In this document: piece after piece, positions 1-10,848 of the stretch
Layout: each line of letters opens with the position of its first letter
Position numbering within the stretch: the first letter of the stretch is position 1
Assembly (NCBI GenBank): GCA_000969725.1
Contig: JXSR01S010074.1
Length of the DNA: 33,638 nt
Reading direction: 5' to 3' (one strand)
Source: Ophiothrix spiculata
Lineage: Eukaryota; Echinodermata; Ophiuroidea; Amphilepidida; Ophiotrichidae
Made by a program: the position numbers and the translations under genes
Notes under the pieces: model-generated
Seen by the model: only the letters and a program-made list of their open reading frames with translations
Told to the model about the DNA's origin: nothing
Database searches by the model: none

Positions 1-2266
1 AGGCGGTATAGGACATCGACGCAGCCGTGGATCGTATACGATAAGAACGGCAACCATGCAATAGTTGCCACGACCACCCTCCTCTGTCAGGGAGTAAAAG
101 GTAAAACTGAGATAAATGCATTAAAAAATCAGTAAGCTCTTTATTTTCTGTTGATTTTCCTTGAACATACAAATATATTTTATATTTTTGATCATTTTGT
201 TATATATAAAACGTCCGGGTGGCTTATAAAATAATTTCGGCAAATTACAACCTTCGCATGGGATCATGATTATCTAGGGAAAATATCTAAAAAATACTTC
301 CTGTTTAATACCAAAGGGTAGATGTTGTGACTTTTCAGCATTTATATATTGCTCTATTACTATGAGAGTTAGCCCAATATATAGCAATATATATTTCAAT
401 TGCTAAATTGCTTATTTGAAGCTAATTTCACAACTTTATTAATGCAAGTATAGCCTATCTGAATAAAACCACACTTTCCTTTTCCCATCTATTTTTATTC
501 ATCCTGTTTATAATATATTAGCATTATTGATATCATTTATTGAATTGTTCTCTATGATGTCCTATATTCTAACCTATTTTTTCTTATTCATTTTTCCAGC
601 ACAAAATCTATGTGTTCATCCAGTTTGATTTGGTAACCAATTAATTTTTTAATTGATTGAAACGTTCCCTAGAGTGTCGGTAATCACGCTATAGGAAATT
701 GTAAGGTTGTAATTAATCATATCACATTATTGTAGATTATTAATTAGACTGCTATGTTTGTTTATTTGATAACATAAATATGTTTTTTGATTAGCCACTC
801 CAAAACTTAATTGATTACATATAAAGAAATATTGCACTAAATCAGTTTTCACATTATATTCTGTTTTATACAGCATTGTTGTCCAAAATTGATATTTTGA
901 GTTTATACATTTCTATGATTTTGTGACTGCTAAATGTTAACTTAAGGCTGCCAAGTTGTCTGTGATTTAAAACACCAAATTCTATGATTATTCATGATGT
1001 AATTTTACTTGATGAAAATTGTTTACATGTAACACATTTAGGCCTATATCTCAAAGAAATAAAGCAACAACACACAGAGTTTATTTCAGTTAAATTGGAC
1101 TTTTTTTGTCCATTTTGGGTTATTTTATACTTTATTCTCTTTATTTTTTCATTTATTTTATTTTTGTCAATGAAAAAACATGTTTTCTGTGAATTCCCAT
1201 GTTTTCCGTTTTTTATCGTTTAAATTCTGTGATTTTTTGTTTTTACATGACATGGAAAACTTGCCAGCTAATGGCTCATTCCATAGAAAATGATTTTTTT
1301 TTAACTTCAAGCAAAAAATCTGCTTCTTTATTCGACCACATAAGCAGGTTTTTCAGTCATACATTTGTTACTTGGTACGTGAGAAGCATTTCTCAAACCG
1401 AGATTGTAAAGTTTTCTATCTGTGCATAAATGAGCACATGATTATTTAAAAAATGTCACAAACGTTACCAAAAAGTTACACTAAAATGTCACAAACGTTA
1501 CCACACAAAACAAGGCATTCAAATAAATTCTGACGATATAATTTCCTACTATTTTTATAAAATATTTGTAAATATGTTCCCCATCATCTGTGTAAGGCAC
1601 AATTAAAAAATCATGAAGTATGTTTACTTTGAAGTTTTTTTTTCTATTTTCGTGCGATGTCACAAAAATTACCAAACGTTACAGGGACTTAATTCAGGAT
1701 TTTAGCAAATAGTTTAATTTTTAAACATCTGCATGTCTTGAAAAAAATTGCCCATAAAATCAGAACGGTTTCACCGATTCAGCTGTGATATTGAAACAAA
1801 ATTTTGAAAAATCAGACCAAGCTCCTTTAAATGAAATTCTGTAAAAATAGAGGTAATACAGTATAATAGTGATAGTGACTATATACATTATCCTGTAACA
1901 TTTTTATAATCTGCTTGTCAATCTTGTGACAATCAGTGTACTTCCTCGGGGATATCATCCTAAAGTAACTGTTTCAAATATTCTTGTGATTATAAGCCCT
2001 TGAATAGAAGACAAATTCCACATCTATCTGGAAAGGATGTTTTATCTGTACATATCAATTTATCATGAAAAACATAAAGGTACTGACGTTTCATGAAAAT
2101 ATATATGCTCAGTGAATGTGAAAATGGGTCAATTGGTAGATAGGGTATCAATATCTGTGCATTACAAAGTAAAAACATAGTATGTACAATTTTTATATAT
2201 GTGAGATATCTCCATTAAATAACCAATTTCACTTCAATTCACCCCCACGCTTGAAGGTTGTATGTA
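1..2266. other. No gene seen; GC-richer fragment then AT-rich DNA
   Basis: Bases 1-86 are GC-richer and recur inverted at about 2935-3030. Bases 87-220 resemble 15028-15160 in direct orientation (GTCAG, AGAGTAAAA, CTGAGAT and ATTTTCT blocks in the same order). A 17-bp word, TGTCACAAACGTTACCA, occurs at about 1454 and 1486 in a local 32-bp duplication, with a degenerate copy near 1659. The rest is low-complexity AT-rich DNA with short ORFs lacking recognisable homology. Confidence 0.6.
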
Positions 2267-2527
2267 CATATGTGACGCGTTACATCAAAAGGTACAAGTT
2301 GTCTACCTTGGACAAAATCGAGATGCTCGTGTTACTTGTAAGAGGACAAAATAAGCTTTAAAATGATACATTGCTTGTGAAAATTGAAGTTTTAGTTTCG
2401 AAGTTATGATGAATGAAGACGGTTGTTTTCTTATTATTTTCTTTATAATTTACAAGCTTAATTGGCCTGTATCTCAAAACTTGCTTGGCCGACAACTTGT
2501 ACCTTTTGATGTAACGCGTCACATATG
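2267..2527. mobile_element. MITE with perfect 37-bp terminal inverted repeats
   Basis: Bases 2267-2303 are the exact reverse complement of 2491-2527. The arm starts CATATGTGACGCG and ends AGGTACAAGTTGTC. Total length is 261 bp with no coding capacity, the form of a non-autonomous DNA transposon. ACATATGT, itself a palindrome, is present at both ends and could be an 8-bp target duplication around GACGCG termini, which would suggest hAT; because it is palindromic this cannot be separated from the inverted repeat. Confidence 0.85.
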
Positions 2528-4437
2528 TTTAATGTAGTAGATACTGCCTTTAGTAACAAAAGACAATTATTGACTGCTAATTTCTGAAGGATCCATCTAA
2601 GGCAAAAGGATGTACCTTGCATGTAGTCTGTAATGCAGATACTGCGTTTTTACTCTTTGGTACAGTTCTGTATGATTATGTTGATAAAAACTGCCTGGGG
2701 GGAAACTGTAGCAACATTATGATATAATAATGAAGCAAATGTGTGTTACTAGGTCACTTAGGGAGGACTACAGCAAAAAAGATATTTAGTCATTCCTGCG
2801 AAGCCTTTTTAAAAGAGTTAAATGAACTAACAAATGTTGATTGAATGACATAAAAAATGATGATAAAGGCATAAAATGACAGAATATGTTTTATTTGGTC
2901 CCTTCTATATAATCACAATGTGATTTGTTTTGGGCAGAGGAGGGTGGTCGTGGCAACTATTACTCATTGCCGCACGGTTAATCGTAACCGATCCTGCTGA
3001 TCGTTGCTTCACATCCTGCTGCCCCTGGCGTGTAAAGCCGTTAGAAAATTTGTTGAAAAATACAACTTCCAGGATGGTCACTAAAATTATATTCCTTATC
3101 GGTGAAAGAAAATATGATAAGATATGATAAACAGTGGGGTTCATACAAGAACCCCAGCGGATTTCGAATAACATAATTATGTGCATTACTATAAAAACAC
3201 TTGTGTAATTTTTTGAGGAAAGGTAAAAATATGATTTTTGTAATATTTTCTTCAATACCTGACCCAACAGACATACACATAAATGTATCCTAAATTTGCA
3301 TTTAGAAATCTCTCGTCTCTTAATCTAGAAGCTTCTAGTAAATCGTGCCTTATGCCACCTGGTTTTGAGTCAATAACTTGACTGAAGAGCAAAGTGTAAT
3401 ATTGTAGGATTTTTTTCTTTGGATTGTCAAGCCTTTTTTTTTCTTTTAATTTAGATATTTTTTTTTATTGTATTTATTTATTTATTTATTTTATATATTT
3501 TTATTTATTTATTTATTTTTTGTTTATTTTGTTTATTTATTTATTTGTTTAGATATTTTTGAAAAAATATGCTGTCAATCCATCCCTATCTGATGAGTGT
3601 GTGACCATTGAAAGGGTGTGCGTTGCCTTAGCATTTATTGAATTGTTCTGTAGGGACTTTGATAATAAAATGTTTTCATGTTGTATAATTAATTTATGTT
3701 ATGTATGATACTCTTCTGAAATTGAAAATTACATGCCAAAGAGGAAAAAAACAAAACTTGACTAAATATTATCTGAAATCATAAACTATCTTGGGAGGAA
3801 GTTGAATTATTTGTACAAAGAAAGATTATCATACAATAGAATTGATATTGTAGTAGAGATAACCTAATCAGGTAACATGAAACTATATGCATGAACTACA
3901 AACTAATAAAATATTTTCTTCAAATAGTCTCTTCAAATAAGATATAAGAGATGCTATCATTTACATACCAAATAGTTACTCGAAACCATCATTCATCTAC
4001 AAAGTTGCTTATAATTCAAGGAAATTTTGTAAGATCTGTTAATTTAGTTTAATTAGGCAATTGGAGCAGAATGGAATTCCCAACTCAGATATATGATTCT
4101 CCAAATCCAATATGGAGCAAATTTGCACAAGAAGAAGCTATATAATGGGTAAAATATTCCCAAAAATGCCAAAGGCATGCTTGATTGGTAATTCAAAAAA
4201 AAGTTGTAATGGATAATCAAAATATAATGATAGATGGAAATAGATAATCATGAGGGACCGAAGGGCCAGATTCTTTCAAATTATTGAAGACTCTCAACAT
4301 TTTGCAATGAAGTGCCCAAATGGCCCTCGGCTTATTACAATTAATACATTACCAATTGAATACGGTCAGCTGCCTTTTACAATGTCCTTGGTATTGAAGT
4401 ATTAAGACATGTGTAATATTTTGTAAGCAAGTCCTTT
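2528..4437. other. No gene seen; GC-rich inverted fragment and microsatellite
   Basis: 2935-3030 is the inverted partner of the window's first bases: 2935-2961 is a perfect 27-bp complement of 60-86 (CAGAGGAGGGTGGTCGTGGC at its start), with weaker similarity beyond. 3463-3552 is a (TTTA)n-type microsatellite. Between 3560 and 4437 I see only AT-rich sequence. Confidence 0.6.
3463..3552. repeat. (TTTA)n microsatellite, imperfect
   Basis: Runs of ATTT/TTTA units interrupted by TATATA, TTTTT and GTTT steps. Nothing suggests function. Confidence 0.9.
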
Positions 4438-4454
4438 GCCTTGGCTATAAATCA

Positions 4455-4732
4455 TACCCTGGTTATATAACCCTACGGCGAGGTCACGATATGTTTACGC
4501 CGTCAATTCAGCAGACGCCGATCGGACACCGGCCGGTGTCCGTGAGCCGTAGTGACGCTGGAAGCATGCTGCAAGAATTTAATTCAGAGTTAAAACCTTG
4601 CGATTTTGTATACGATCTCTTCAGTTATGGTCACATAACCACCGGTGTCCGACCGGGCATCGCAATCATTCACCGGTGTCATTATGATGTCATACCGGCG
4701 TGCGGCTTCTTGCTGCTTATGTGACCAGGGTT
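4455..4732. mobile_element. CpG-rich MITE inserted in array unit A
   Basis: The ends are inverted: TACCCTGGTTATATAACC at left, and a right end whose complement begins AACCCTGGTCACATAAGC. Flanking TCA occurs at 4452-4454 and 4733-4735, and sister units read ATAAATCAGTTTG uninterrupted, so the 3-bp target duplication is supported by three empty sites. The interior is much richer in CpG than its surroundings and contains the perfect palindrome GGACACCGGCCGGTGTCC (4524-4541) plus further ACCGGTGTC words near 4641 and 4671, possible subterminal transposase sites. A 77-codon ORF across it (4491-4724) has no recognisable homology. Confidence 0.85.
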
Positions 4733-4953
4733 TCAGTTTGTAGAGAAGGTATATTGTTCAACACAAAATTAGAAAAAAAAATTCTTAATATAGATGCTTG
4801 TCAATAAATAGTGTGACAATCAATGCATAACAGCCTGTCCTAGCCATATAAGCTATTCCTTTGGGGTATCCAATTCAATTAGCACATTGCAAAAGCCTAG
4901 GACCTGTTTTGACTTAGATGATGCAATCTAATTGTCTTGTCTTGGGACCAGAA

Positions 4954-5196
4954 CCCGGGGGGCGCAAGATGCATATGTCCGGTGGTCAAGACCCCACCTT
5001 TCAGGCCGCCAGGCCACTCACTAGATCCCATTTTCAGAGTTCTTTTGACCCTTTTTTGAGGTAAACTACAACATTTAAGCTTCAACTTTAAAAATTGCTC
5101 AGGAAATGTGGAAATTTTCAGTTCAAGGGCTTACCTGACCCCCATTTCAGTGCTTTGCGACATACTTACCATTTTCAAAGTTGAGTGCCCCCCGGG
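4954..5196. mobile_element. CCCGGGGGGC-terminated element in array unit A
   Basis: Starts CCCGGGGGGCGC and ends GTGCCCCCCGGG, so the termini are inverted repeats. Sister units run from ACCAGAAC directly to GCCTCTTGAC at this place. On the minus strand the right end reads CCCGGGGGGCACTCAACTTT, resembling 24228 (CCCGGAGGGGCACCCAACTT) and, more loosely, the minus strand just before 8146. ACCAGAAC and AGCACAAT next to the ends could be a decayed 8-bp duplication. Confidence 0.7.
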
Positions 5197-6098
5197 AGCA
5201 CAATGCCTTTTGACTACCAACAAGACATTTGGTTCACTGATGTAATAAAGTGTGGAAATGGTCTTTTTCTTTTTACTTTTAGATAATTTTTGGTCAATAT
5301 TGCTTACATTGGTTGGTCCTTGAGGGATAGGCCTACATGAAGAACCTGTGATCTGTTAAAAGGCAATTTTATCATGTTTAACATGTCTTTACCATTATAC
5401 ACAGTATATTTGGATACCACATTTATGCCTTGGCTATAAATCAGTTTGTAGAGAAGGTTCGTTTACACAAAACTAAGTAAACCTTCTGAATATAGATGCT
5501 TGTCAATAAATAGTGTGACAATCAATGCATAACAGCCTGTCCTAGCCATATAAGCTATTCCTTTGGGATTTCCAATTCAATTAGCACATTGCAAAAGCCT
5601 CCACCTGTTTTGACTTAGATGATACAATCTAATTGTGTTGTCTTGGGACCAGAAGGCCTCTTGACTGCCAACAAAAGAAATTTGTTTACTGATGTAAAAA
5701 AGTGCGGAAAAGATCTTTTACTTTTTACTTAAATTACTTTTCGATAATTTTTGGTCAGTATAGTTTACATAAGTTGGGCCTCGAGGGATATATAAAGAAC
5801 TTATGGTCAGTGTGTAAAGCAGATTCGTCCCAACTCACAACACAACGCCGCCTTGCCTTGGCTATAAATCAGTTTGTAGAGAAGGTATAATGTTTTACAC
5901 AAAACTAGAAAAATGCTTCTGAAAATAGATGCTTGTCAATAAATAGTGTGACAATCAATGCATAAAGCCTGTCCTAGCCATATAAGCTATTCCTTTGGGG
6001 TATCCAATTCAATTAGCACATTGCAAAAGCCTCCGACCTGTTTTGACTTTGATGATGCAATCTAATTGTCTTGTCTTGGGACCAGAACGCCTCTTGAC

Positions 6099-6319
6099 AA
6101 GAGAAGATATCCTGTGTATCCCATCATGCATTGCTTCCTATGGGAAATTTTGTACAGGAAGTCATGTGAGTAGTTAGTGATAAAACATGCCCAAAATGCG
6201 AGATTACAAGAATTAACTTTGATTAATGGGCATTTCATCACTAACGACTCACATAATTTGCTATGCAAACGATCCTATAGGAAGCAATGCATGATGGGAT
6301 ACACACGATATCTTCTCTT
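6099..6319. mobile_element. Foldback element, copy in array unit C
   Basis: Arms of about 100 bp are imperfect inverted repeats: AGAGAAGATATCC, GTGTATCCCATCATGCATTG and CTTCCTAT recur as reverse complements at the right end. Short ORFs on both strands here are products of this symmetry. It is inserted after CCTCTTGAC of the array unit. Confidence 0.85.
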
Positions 6320-6785
6320 CCTGTCTGACTGCCAACAAAAAAATTGGTTAACTGATGTAATAAAATGTGGAAAAAGGTCTTTTTCTCTTTACTTAAATAA
6401 TTACTTTTAGATAATTTTTGGTCAATATTGTTTACATGGGTTGGTCCTCGAGGGATAGGCCTACATGAAGAACCTGTGATCTGTTAAAAGGCAATTCATG
6501 TTTAACATGTCTTTACCATTATACCAAATCCATGAAAAACAGTATATTTGGATACCATATTTATGCCTTGGCTATAAATCAGTTTGTAAACTAGAAAAAA
6601 TCTTCTTAATATAGATGATTGTCAATAAATAATGTGGCAATCAATGCATAAAGCCTGTCCTAGCCATATAAGCTATTCCTTTGGGGTATCCAATTCAATT
6701 AGCACATTGCAAAAGCCTTGGACCTGTTTTGACTTGGATGATGCAATCTAATTGTCTTGTCTTGGGACCAGAACGCCTCTTGACT

Positions 6786-7002
6786 AGAGAAGATATCCTG
6801 TGTATCCCATCATGCATTGCTTCCTATGGGAAATTTTGTACAGGAAGTCATGTGAATAGTGATAAAACATGCCCAAAATGCAAGATTACAACAATTAACT
6901 TTGATTAATGGGCATTTCATCACTAACTACTCACATAATTTGCTATGTCAAATGATCCTATAGGAAGCAATGCATGATGGGATACACACGATATCTTCTC
7001 TT
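6786..7002. mobile_element. Foldback element, copy in array unit D, with 10-bp target duplication
   Basis: Same element as at 6099, at the same internal site of the unit. CCTCTTGACT is present at 6776-6785 and again at 7003-7012, while element-free unit B has it once (GCCTCTTGACTGCC). A 9-10 bp duplication with long inverted arms suggests a Mutator-like (MULE) family, an inference from duplication length only. Confidence 0.87.
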
Positions 7003-7168
7003 CCTCTTGACTGCCAACAACAAATTTGGTTTACTGATGTAATAAAGTGTGGAAAAAGGTCTTTTTCTTTTTACTTAAATAATTACTTCTAGATAATTTT
7101 TGGTCAATATTGTTTACATGGGTTGGTCCTCAAGGGATACATAAAGAACTTACTGTCTGTTGAAAAGT

Positions 7169-7616
7169 CATAACAATCATATGTACACATATGGATAGCA
7201 AATCCATTTGCTAATCGATGCATATATTGGACCAAAGTGTCTATCTTTGAAAAAGAATGAAAATTAACAAAAAAGGAAAAAGGAAATGAAAAAGCTAGCC
7301 ACTCCATAACACACAACCTTTATAACTTGGGTTCTTTTCATTTTTGAAGTATAATATTAGGTTACAAGCATCAATTTTTATAATGATATCAATGATGTAT
7401 CCAATTCCCATATTCGGTATCTTCTTTATTCGCTTCTTTCATTTTTAAAAGCATTGGTCATTAGAAAACACATTTTCTCTATTGTTCTCTGTTACTCAAA
7501 ATTGCAAAACTTCATGCAGTTCAGAGCACAGCATGCAGAATTGTGAATTTCAATCCAGTCCATGTACTATTAAATGTTTGCTTCCTGATTGGCTCAGTTA
7601 TTCATGGATATTTAAA
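7169..7616. other. No gene seen
   Basis: AT-rich sequence between the tandem array and the direct-repeat pair. A 111-codon ORF from 7482 runs into the repeat at 7617; part of its peptide recurs from the second repeat copy and it matches nothing I recognise. Confidence 0.5.
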
Positions 7617-7912
7617 GAAGAATCAAACTATGTAATAATTCCAAACAAACAAAAGTGTGACTTTCTGACCATTTTGTGGGAGTATCTCACATTTACACAT
7701 CATCTGACCTTACCCAGGACAACGGTAAAGTATATAACACCCAGACCCCAGACAGACAAATTGATTGGCCTGTCCATCCCACGTCAGGCCTACCCTGTTA
7801 ACATATCATCAAATTGAATTGGCTTTTCCCAGAAGCATTTTCTGAGAGCGTGTCATTGATTACAAAACGTTAGCTGTCCATATGATATTGTGTTGTTGTT
7901 TAGTTTATTCTA
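7617..7912 (+). repeat. Direct repeat, copy 1
   Basis: Begins GAAGAATCAAACT and includes GTGACTTTCTGACCATTTTG, ACACATCATCTGACC and CCCAGACAGACAAATTGAT; ends TTTAGTTTATTCTA. The partner is at 8166-8470. Differences are scattered substitutions and small indels. The spacer is only about 250 bp with no coding sequence, so an LTR pair is unlikely unless internally deleted. Confidence 0.88.
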
Positions 7913-8165
7913 GCCAAATACAACAAATTTGGAAATTTCTTATCAAAATGTTAGAAAATTTTGCCCAAAATATAGCAAATTTGGACATAAAAAATGAGAT
8001 TTTTGATTAAATTCGGCTTAAAATTTAGAAGATTTGTTATATGAATGGGTCAATTTTTATTAAAAATTGTTTTTGGGATGGGTGGCTTTCCAAATTTCCC
8101 AGAGGCACGTCCCTATCCAAAAAACAAATTGAGTACCCCCTGGGGTTACACATGACGTGTATTAT

Positions 8166-8470
8166 GAAGAATCAAACTGTGTCAATAACTCTAAGCTTGA
8201 AATGTGTGACTTTCTGACCATTTTGTGGGAGTACCTCACATTTACACATCATCTGACCGTACCCAGGACAACGGTAAAGAATATAACTCCCAGACCCCAG
8301 ACAGACAAATTGATCGGCCTGTCCGCCCATGTCAGGCGTACCTAGCTGTTAACACATGACAAAATTGAATTGGCTTTTCCCAGAAGCTTTGTCTGGGAGC
8401 GTGTCATTGATTACAAAGCAACTATCGTTAGCTGTCCATACAATCTTGTGTTGTTGTTTAGTTTATTCTA
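8166..8470 (+). repeat. Direct repeat, copy 2
   Basis: Partner of 7617-7912. The intervening spacer (7913-8165) has AATTTGG-rich sequence and ends with TTGAGTACCCCCTGGGG, whose complement CCCCAGGGGGTACTCAA recalls the termini of the CCCGGGGGGC element family. Confidence 0.88.
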
Positions 8471-9465
8471 TCTTTATTCTACCTATATAACTCTTTTCAA
8501 CAGGCTCAGCGCCAGGTTTATTGCTAGGAGGGGCAACTGACATATGAATCCCAAAATGCACATCCAAAATGTTTTGACGTAAAAATAAGGTAGCCCAAGC
8601 ACACAGTCTAAACAAACAAATTAATATAAAGTCAATTCTGACAGTTTTTACAAGTTTTGTCTCCTCTCTTTTCTTTTGCTTTTTTCTCTTTCCTTTTTAT
8701 TTTTTCCCAGCCATTCTTTAGGGGTGCAATAATCCACCTATCCCCATCAACCCCATCCCACCCTAGTCCCCTTATGGCCCCTTGCTTTTCATTGTAAATG
8801 TACTTGTGTCCAAAGAGGTCCAGATGGCAAATATGTAATGTATGATGGGTAAGTAAGAGAGGCACAATTATCCAAATAAGTGGAAATGTTCAGCACCACA
8901 ACATGGTAACCATATACAACTGTGTTCAACAGATTTCTGCATATCTTCAAATAGATTTAAGTAGTTTTTCCTGTAGGATTCTTTTATACAGAATATATAT
9001 CATGTATCACTAGTTCCAATCTTGAGGAATCAATATAAAGTGGATTGCTGTAGGTAGATAAGATATCAAACAAATTAATCGCGTATCTACACAAGCAGGC
9101 ATCTTCATACGTTTTCATTTACCACATCAGCAAAGTTAACCTTAAATTGTGATGGTATCGTATTGTAAATCTGTGACTTAATATCTTACTGATGTTTGGT
9201 AATACTTGGCACATGTCTCATCTTTTAAGTTACTGTGCCTTGAGCACCAGCAGATATTGACTCACCTTTGTCAAAGTGTAATCACAGTCAAGATTTTACT
9301 ACCAGAGTGGTTGCTTCTGGGTTATATATATGCCTGTCCTTCTTCTATCATAGGTCTCATCTCCAAACCTAAACTTGTGAATTGAGTTTTTAAAATTGGA
9401 ATTCTGCTGAGAGAAATGAGCTTACATTACATACATGACTACTCCATTCTTTGTGTAATGTCCTT
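8471..9465. other. No gene seen
   Basis: A pyrimidine-rich stretch lies at about 8650-8790 and AT-rich unique-looking sequence follows. No exon with flanking splice signals or recognisable peptide. Confidence 0.5.
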
Positions 9466-9780
9466 CAGTGGCGTGCCCAAAGGGGGGGGGCAGACCCTCA
9501 GTTTGGTCGTGAAAAAAGGCCCATTCGGGGGATTTTGACAATAAAAAAAGATAGAAAAGAAAGGGGATAGGAGAGTAAAAATCAAAAGAGAAGAAAAACA
9601 GTTTAAAACTTGCCGTGCGCTTGTGAGCCATTTGTTGTTTTTGTTGTTGTTTTTGCTTGTCACTTTTCAAACTCTACGTCCAAAAATGTTAGGTGTACTT
9701 TTTTTCTTTTTAGTCATATGTCATTTGCAGGAAACTGATGGTTGTACCCCACCACTCAAAAAATCATTGGCATGCCACTG
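9466..9780. mobile_element. hAT-like MITE with perfect 8-bp target duplication
   Basis: Starts CAGTGGCGTGCCC and ends GGCATGCCACTG, short inverted termini of the CAGTGGCGT-type common in non-autonomous hAT elements. ATGTCCTT lies directly outside both ends (9458-9465 and 9781-9788). Length 315 bp. Two ORFs on the minus strand inside it are low-complexity and not credible genes. Confidence 0.9.
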
Positions 9781-9788
9781 ATGTCCTT

Positions 9789-10084
9789 AATTATCTCATA
9801 TATAGTGATCTTTGATTTCTAATTTTGCATGGTGAAATTTGTGTACTTAAATAAATATAATTTCGAGCTGTAAACACTAATGCACAATTTCTCAAACTTT
9901 ACCTTTTTTCAGAGATTAAAATTACTCAAGTGCTAGTAGTTTTCTTACAGGTATATCATTGTTAATATATTTCTCTCTGAATGTTTCTATCTTTCTTTAC
10001 ATTTGATACTGGGCAGCAATAGAGCTATAAAGACTCTGGGTGAAATACATCTGAGCCTTGGAGAAGTTACCATTTCACCTTTTT
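9789..10084. other. No gene seen
   Basis: AT-rich sequence between the hAT-like MITE and the LINE fragment. Confidence 0.5.
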
Positions 10085-10824
10085 TTGTGTGTACAAAATC
10101 TTGGTGTCAATTTTGATTCTTGTCTAACTATGTCCACTCACATTGACAATATCTGCAGAACTGTTAACTTTCATATCAGAAATTGATGGCGCATTAGACG
10201 TTTCATTACACAGGAGGCCTGCCACAGTACTGTCCAAGCGCTTGTCCTGTCCCCCATTGACTATGCCAATTCGCTCTTGTATAATGTGTGTTTGAAAGAT
10301 CTTACGCGATTGCAGCGTCTTCAGAACAAATTTGCTGCCCGGCTTGTCTTTGCATGTGGACGGGACACTCCCTCGGCAGATCTGCTTGCATCCCTCCATT
10401 TGGCTACCAGTTAAAGATAGGATTAACTTTAAAATTGTTATGTATGTGTGTACAAGTGCATCAACAACATTGCATCATCGTACTTAACTGAGTTTGTTTC
10501 ATTGAAGAGTTATAGGAACACGTCTGAACATAGGCGAAGTCCCATGTCTTCCTCAGATTCCACCCAGCTGTATGTTCCATGATCTCATAAACAAGCCGGG
10601 GATTCATCCTTTCATGTTGGTGCTGCCAAATTGTGGAATAAGCTTCCCCCTAATCTTAGAGAGTCTGTTTCATTGCCTGCTTTCAGACATGCACTTAAAT
10701 CTCACTTCTTTTCAGAATAATTTTGTTGGTTTATATTGTTGTTTTTTCATTTATATATTTTCAGTGTTGTGTTCTTTGTAGAGCGCTTTATAAATGCTTT
10801 GTAATAATTATAATAATAAAAATA
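10085..10824 (+). pseudogene. Decayed non-LTR retrotransposon (CR1/L2-like), reverse transcriptase 3' end
   Basis: Conceptual translation across frames gives the well-known tail of CR1/L2-type reverse transcriptases: NLGVNFDS, then HIDNICRTVNFHIRN, PIDYANSLLYN, LTRLQRLQNKFAARLVFACG, LASLHWLPVKDRINFKIV after a one-base frameshift near 10400, and finally SFHVGAAKLWNKLPPNLRES with AFRHALKSHFF ending at TAA 10718-10720. There is at least one internal stop as well as frameshifts. The 3' end GAGCGCTTTATAAATGC followed by (TAA)n is typical of this LINE group. The 5' part of the element is missing, as usual for target-primed insertion. Confidence 0.88.
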
Positions 10825-10848
10825 ACCCCTACATTGACATTTTGGTCA

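Larger units (their letters stand above)
4438..7168 (+). repeat. Four-unit diverged tandem array with nested insertions
   Basis: Units start with GCCTTGGCTATAAATCAGTT at 4438 (A), 5427 (B), 5855 (C) and 6565 (D). Shared blocks include GATGCTTGTCAATAAATAG, CCTGTCCTAGCCATATAAGC, TTGTCTTGGGACCAGAA and GATAATTTTTGGTCA, always in the same order. Without insertions the units are roughly 380-490 bp. A carries a CpG-rich MITE at 4455 and a second element at about 4954-5196; C and D share a foldback element at the same internal site; B carries none and serves as the empty-site reference. No open frame runs through the units. Confidence 0.88.

Noticed and set aside
2905..3267. 120-codon minus-strand ORF
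   Set aside because: It spans a GC-rich repeat fragment and AT-rich DNA, has no recognisable motifs, and overlaps other ORFs in several frames.
4491..4724. 77-codon ORF with higher GC than its surroundings
   Set aside because: It lies wholly inside an inverted-repeat MITE; the coding look comes from CpG-rich sequence, and no domain is recognisable.
7482..7817. 111-codon plus-strand ORF
   Set aside because: Its 3' half is the direct repeat found again at 8166, where a related but differently ended peptide is read; no homology or splice context.
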